64,000 nt of DNA from Caproicibacter sp047833665 (GTDB lineage Bacteria; Bacillota; Clostridia; Oscillospirales; Acutalibacteraceae): NCBI GenBank assembly GCA_047833665.1, contig CP181261.1:372001-436000 (forward strand). The letters run 5' to 3'. The notes under the pieces are model-generated. The model saw only the letters and a list, made by a program, of their open reading frames with translations, made no database searches and had not been told where the DNA came from. Of this stretch, positions 60,508-64,000 are shown one piece after another. Positions within the stretch are counted from its first letter, which is position 1; each line of letters opens with the position of its first letter. Both the position numbers and the translations under genes were made by a program.

Positions 60508-61791
60508 TTATTGTATCACTTTTATTTCTAAAAAGCCATAGCTGCGAAGAAACTCAGCGGTTTCTTTTGTAATGCACTCTCCGGGCATGACGACCGGAAT
60601 GCCGGGAGGACAGGGACAGGCAATCTCTGCAGCGACTTTTCCAACTGCCTGGGAAAGTGGAACAAAGGAGGAACTTGCAAGTACTGCATCCCGCAGAGAA
60701 ACGACGGCGGGGGCAATGGGCGGAAGGCTGGGAATGTCCGGCAGAGGATGACCGACGGGAAGCGTGCAGATGGCACGCTCGAGGCGGAGAAAATCGTCTT
60801 CGGTGTTAAACGGCGTTGCAATAAGCACTACGAAGGAGCGGTCCGCGTATTCCGCTTCAATGCCGGCTCTGCGCAGATATTCGGCGGCTCGTGTGCCGCT
60901 TAGCCCGATTTTTGCTGTTTCTAAAGTTAAGCGCGTGGGGTCGACGGGACCTTGCGGAGATGGAATTCCGTGCGCTGCAGCTAAACGGCGGACGCGCTCC
61001 ACGCGCTGCTGCAGAATCGGAAATGCACCGGAGTTTTTCTCCAGCCATTCACGGCACAGGTCAAGCGAAGCCAAAATGGGGAAAGAGGGGCTGGTAGAAC
61101 TAAACAGAGCCATTGCACCCTTAGCATCTTTCGCGAAGCGAGGGTCTGCGATGTTGAGCCATGCTCCGCCGGTTAGAACGCCGAGCGTTTTATGAGCGGA
61201 GTCAGCCGTCATAGAGGCACCGTGCAAAAGGGGGTGGAGTTTCGGATTTGTGAACATCAGATGAGCCCCGTGCGCACAGTCAACCAAAAGAGGGAGATTT
61301 TTTTTGCGGCATGCGGAAGAAATTGCGGCAATATCTAGCAGACGTCCGTAGTAGTCCGGACTGGTGATGTAAACGGCCGATGCGCCGTTGCTCGAGTCGA
61401 TGGCGGAAATTAAATCTTCAGGCATGGCCCAGATAGGTTCAATGCCGAGCAGAGCCATCGCGCCGACCGCACTGCGGTGAATATTACGGCCGCAAATGAC
61501 TTTGCCGCCGTGCGGTGCTGCAAGACGAAGCATCGCTTGAATACACAGCGTACAGCCGCCCGCGGACAAACAAGTGCGCGCTGTGCCGAACAGAGAGGCA
61601 GCGAGCATTTCCGCCTCCTCAATGGGGCTGCCACCGTCAAACAGACTGCCGGTATCGGGCAGTTCGGTCAGATCAAGCTCAAATAGGTTATTCGGAAGAG
61701 CGGCGGGGTTCCCTTTGTGCCCCGGTGTGTGAAACGAAGCGCGCCCAAGGGCGATATGATGCTGAAGTGCAGAATAAATTGGAGCGGACAC
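60508..61791 (-). CDS. Orn/Lys/Arg decarboxylase-family PLP enzyme
   Basis: 427 residues, fold type I PLP enzyme of the YaaO/SpeA (major domain) group. N-terminal FHTPGHKGNP, a substrate-site block (PDTGSLFDGGSPIEEAE), Asp in LLVDCAHGAH and PLP Lys in MTADSAHKTLGVLTGGA. Members decarboxylate lysine, ornithine or arginine in polyamine synthesis; the position upstream of darA-holB mirrors yaaO-tmk in Bacillus. Start GTG 61791 follows GGGAGG by nine bases; a TTG at 61812 overlaps that site. Confidence 0.9.
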   Translation of the reverse strand: MSAPIYSALQHHIALGRASFHTPGHKGNPAALPNNLFELDLTELPDTGSLFDGGSPIEEAEMLAASLFGTARTCLSAGGCTLCIQAMLRLAAPHGGKVICGRNIHRSAVGAMALLGIEPIWAMPEDLISAIDSSNGASAVYITSPDYYGRLLDIAAISSACRKKNLPLLVDCAHGAHLMFTNPKLHPLLHGASMTADSAHKTLGVLTGGAWLNIADPRFAKDAKGAMALFSSTSPSFPILASLDLCREWLEKNSGAFPILQQRVERVRRLAAAHGIPSPQGPVDPTRLTLETAKIGLSGTRAAEYLRRAGIEAEYADRSFVVLIATPFNTEDDFLRLERAICTLPVGHPLPDIPSLPPIAPAVVSLRDAVLASSSFVPLSQAVGKVAAEIACPCPPGIPVVMPGECITKETAEFLRSYGFLEIKVIQ

Positions 61792-61810
61792 TAATGTTAT
61801 CCTCCCTTTC

Positions 61811-61841
61811 AAAAAAGCCCCGCGGCGAAGGCCGTGGGGGC
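61811..61841 (-). terminator. Terminator of the LCP gene
   Basis: Minus-strand GCCCCCACGGC with GCCGCGGGGC around CTTC, then T6. Confidence 0.8.
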
Positions 61842-61859
61842 GGAAGCGAGTAATCTGTA

Positions 61860-62936
61860 TTAGCCTGCATTATTGTAAACTTTATCGGGAATATCGTCTT
61901 CATAAATGAAAGTGGCAATCGTTTCTCTGCATTTGTCCAAATCTGGAACAAGCACGCTTGCCGGATCACCGCCGATTAAAACTGTTTCGGCCGAATATTC
62001 GTTGTTGGCCGGAACGCGGTTCTGGCTGATTGGATAATTTAAATAGGTGAGGGAATTTGAGGCAAGGGATAAAATTTCCTGTTTTGTCATGTTGGTTGTC
62101 ACAAGATTCAGTGTGTCCGCCAGTGCGCTGTAAATCGTTGGCAGACTGGAACCTTTTAGAGAATCAACAATACTGGAAAAAACCTTGCGCTGACGTTCGG
62201 TTCGCTCGAAATCATCGCCAATGGCACGGATGCGAGCATAATAATGCGCCTGCGCGCCGCTGAGGATATTTTCCCCCGTGTGAACTTTGTTGCTGTCGCC
62301 GGAATATAAATTGATTAAATCTGCTTCGGTACGGCCATATGCGTCTGTTTCATCTGTCAGGGTAATTTTTACTCCGCCGAGCCGATCAATAATTTTATTA
62401 AATGCACTGTTGTCAATAATCACAAATCGGTCGATGTCCACACCAAAATTTGCTTCAATAGCCGTTACGACGGCTTTGGCTCCGGCGGTTTTCCCGCCGG
62501 ACAGACTGTATGCTGCGTTGAGCCGGTTGCTGCCGATGCCGGGAATGGCGACGTAAAGATCGCGCAAAAAGGACGTCAGTTTAATTTTTTTGTGGCGCGT
62601 GTCAACGGAAACCAACATCATGCTGTCGCTGCGGCCGGTGTCGTGTGCCTGATAATTATCCACACCGAGCAGCAAAATATTGGTAATTGCGTCATCATGA
62701 TAAAGACCGCCTAAAATTCCCGCCTTGGCGTCATCCGTATTAGTGGTGCTATCGATAACCATGGAACTAGCCGGTTCTTGAGAGATTTCTTCTTCCTGCG
62801 GGTCCACAAAATTAATTTGGTTTAATAGGCTGTCCGCATACACGCAGCCAATTCCCGCGACTAGCATCAGGAGACTTAAAATTAAAACGGAGATATTCCG
62901 GAGGGTATGTGTCTTTCTCTTTTTCACTTGATCCAT
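61860..62936 (-). CDS. LytR-CpsA-Psr (LCP) cell-wall glycopolymer ligase
   Basis: 358 residues: cytoplasmic basic start, membrane helix (ISVLILSLLMLVAGIGCVY), then the LCP domain with NILLLGVDNYQAHDTGRSDS, KLTSFLRDLYVAIPGIGSNR, GVKITLTDETDA and the catalytic Arg/Asp region AHYYARIRAIGDDFERTERQ. LCP enzymes attach teichoic acids or capsular polymers to peptidoglycan. The start is uncertain: ATG 62936 or GTG 62927, because AAAGG lies directly against the ATG. Confidence 0.93.
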   Translation of the reverse strand: MDQVKKRKTHTLRNISVLILSLLMLVAGIGCVYADSLLNQINFVDPQEEEISQEPASSMVIDSTTNTDDAKAGILGGLYHDDAITNILLLGVDNYQAHDTGRSDSMMLVSVDTRHKKIKLTSFLRDLYVAIPGIGSNRLNAAYSLSGGKTAGAKAVVTAIEANFGVDIDRFVIIDNSAFNKIIDRLGGVKITLTDETDAYGRTEADLINLYSGDSNKVHTGENILSGAQAHYYARIRAIGDDFERTERQRKVFSSIVDSLKGSSLPTIYSALADTLNLVTTNMTKQEILSLASNSLTYLNYPISQNRVPANNEYSAETVLIGGDPASVLVPDLDKCRETIATFIYEDDIPDKVYNNAG

Positions 62937-63086
62937 CCTTTCATTTCCCTGCATCATTCCGGCGCAAAATTCCGTGCTGACGCAGCACAACGCTTTTTGA
63001 ACCGTACTATTATATACAAATACATGAATAAATATCATGATTCAGAAGAATCAATTTATCTATGCTATGAAACTTTCGGGAGGGGA

Positions 63087-63671
63087 TTATTCCTGTTCAT
63101 CCAGTGTTAGGCTGAAGGAGGGCAGGAATTCCTCCATGAAACAGTCTGCTTCCGGCAGGTGAAGGTCTTTAACGGCCTTACGCAGAGCTGACTCTGCCTT
63201 GGAAAACTCTTTGTTTCCCATTCTTTTTTCTTCCACGCATTTAATGACGGCGGAAATTTTGTCCGCCGCGTGAACTAAGCGCATAAGCTCCTCGTCGCCG
63301 GGATTTGTGGAATCGCCTAAAAGAGGGCGGTAAACTGTCTTCAAATCGTCCGGCAAAAAGCCAAGCAGGCGTTCCCGTGCAACAGATTCCACTTCTCGGT
63401 AAGCGGAACGGATTTTTGGGCTGAAATATTTTACAGGTGTAGGCATATCCCCTGTGATGATTTCTGTGGCATCATGGAACAGAGCGAGGGCGGCTGCACG
63501 ACCCGGGTCTGCATTGCCGCCGAACCGAGTATTCCTAATAACAGCGAGCGCGTGTGCAATGACGGCGGTTTCAAAACTATGTTCGCACAGATTTTCCCGG
63601 CGGGTGTTGCGCATCAGCCCCCAGCGGGTGATGTTTTTCATCCGTGATAAAACGGCAAAAAAATGGAACAC
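63087..63671 (-). CDS. HD-domain phosphohydrolase (YfbR-like 5'-nucleotidase)
   Basis: 194 residues. HD motif residues appear in NLCEHSFETAVIAHALA, ALFHDATEIITGDMPTPVKY and VHAADKISAVIKC. The order RWGLMRNTRRENLCEHS and the GDMPTPVKYF segment match YfbR, which dephosphorylates deoxyribonucleoside 5'-monophosphates. GTG 63671 is preferred because GGAGG lies seven bases upstream. Downstream of it (minus strand) is the LCP gene. Confidence 0.9.
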   Translation of the reverse strand: MFHFFAVLSRMKNITRWGLMRNTRRENLCEHSFETAVIAHALAVIRNTRFGGNADPGRAAALALFHDATEIITGDMPTPVKYFSPKIRSAYREVESVARERLLGFLPDDLKTVYRPLLGDSTNPGDEELMRLVHAADKISAVIKCVEEKRMGNKEFSKAESALRKAVKDLHLPEADCFMEEFLPSFSLTLDEQE

Positions 63672-63769
63672 CAAAGAACCTCCCTTTTTCATACTTTATT
63701 ATCATACCGTATTTTTTCATATTTTCAATAACAAAACAAAAAATTCACAATTTTCGCCATGAATCTTTC

Positions 63770-63797
63770 TTGTTTGGAAGGTGCGTTGTGTTATAAT
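63770..63797 (+). promoter_or_regulatory. Promoter of the YfhO-like gene
   Basis: TTGTTT (63770-63775), 16-base spacer, TATAAT (63792-63797), 37 bases before GTG 63835. Confidence 0.65.
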
Positions 63798-63834
63798 ATT
63801 GCTTGATACTTGGTACTTGTTGGGAGGCGGCGCT

Positions 63835-64000
63835 GTGGTTAAAACTCACATTCTGAACGGAAATGGGACAAGGGAGTATTTTTTCAAGGCGTTTTTTTAC
63901 GGCCTTGCTGTGTCCTTTCTTTTTTTTATTCCGTTTATTTTGTTTGATAATGGCTATTTCCTTTTCTACGGTGATTACAATGTGCAGCAGGTACCGTTTT
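63835..64000 (+). CDS. YfhO-like membrane protein, partial
   Basis: 55 codons at the window end. GTG 63835 follows GGGAGG by seven bases. The visible part has a polar start, a membrane helix (FYGLAVSFLFFIPFILF), then YFLFYGDYNVQQVPF. The FYGDYNxQQxPF motif directly after the first helix is characteristic of YfhO-family multi-pass proteins, some linked to glycosylation of lipoteichoic acid. The rest is outside the window. Confidence 0.65.
   Translation, partial: MVKTHILNGNGTREYFFKAFFYGLAVSFLFFIPFILFDNGYFLFYGDYNVQQVPF

Noticed and set aside
1..64000. tRNA, rRNA, CRISPR array, prophage or defence-system genes
   Set aside because: None could be recognised; no regularly spaced repeats, no tRNA-like T-arm sequence and no phage structural genes were noticed in reading.

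Overview
The window reads as a chromosomal segment of a spore-forming member of the Firmicutes, class Clostridia, most likely an Oscillospirales/Ruminococcaceae-type anaerobe. Evidence: gpr and spoIIP, a BclB-type exosporium protein, ferredoxin, an anaerobic ribonucleotide reductase pair, QueH, many TTG/GTG starts with strong GGAGG ribosome sites, CIRCE/HrcA heat-shock control, a T-box leader and an NrdR box. The order rpsT-gpr-spoIIP-lepA-hemW-hrcA-grpE-dnaK-dnaJ is the usual clostridial arrangement. No tRNA, rRNA, CRISPR array or prophage was seen.

Layout. 1-5.4 kb: a partial membrane protein, rpsT, the sporulation genes gpr and spoIIP, two small envelope proteins, and a marR-MFS pair placed between spoIIP and lepA. 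5.4-15.2 kb: lepA-hemW, then a non-coding stretch holding a candidate structured RNA with a 1,063-bp insertion sequence at its 3' edge and a second candidate small RNA, then CIRCE-hrcA-grpE-dnaK-dnaJ. 15.5-18.9 kb: peptide ABC transporter (binding protein plus two permeases, no ATPases). 19-26.4 kb: a short-peptide gene candidate, cysteine desulfurase-thiI (sulfur transfer to tRNA), cinA, a collagen-like exosporium protein, an SDR and manA. 26.6-31.9 kb: a thiol/sulfur redox region, with ccdA-tlpA-four-domain CoA-disulfide reductase facing trxB-trxA across an intergenic region with two matching palindromes. 32-41.3 kb: mutY, an LDH-family enzyme, a ParA-ComFB pair, a TIGR01440 protein, mreC-mreD-PBP2, minD, mgsA. 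41.3-50.6 kb: T-box-hisS-serine hydrolase-aspS, queH, an aldo/keto reductase, nrdD-nrdG. 50.8-54.9 kb: a BTAD regulator gene split by an IS21-family element that itself carries a broken istA. 55-64 kb: a CLC-F-like channel, then the conserved minus-strand cluster darA-holB-ricT-ferredoxin-trmN6-rsmI, an Orn/Lys/Arg decarboxylase, an LCP cell-wall ligase, an HD phosphohydrolase and the start of a YfhO-like protein.

Most of the window is ordinary core genome. The parts most worth a second look are the structured RNA at 8.54-8.69 kb with its long target duplication, the twin palindromes between ccdA and trxB, the ParA-ComFB pair, the exactly repairable IS21 split of the BTAD gene, the promoter-ORF-terminator unit at 19.07-19.35 kb, and the apparently leaderless marR promoter. 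All functional assignments are from reading the sequence; no database search was run.
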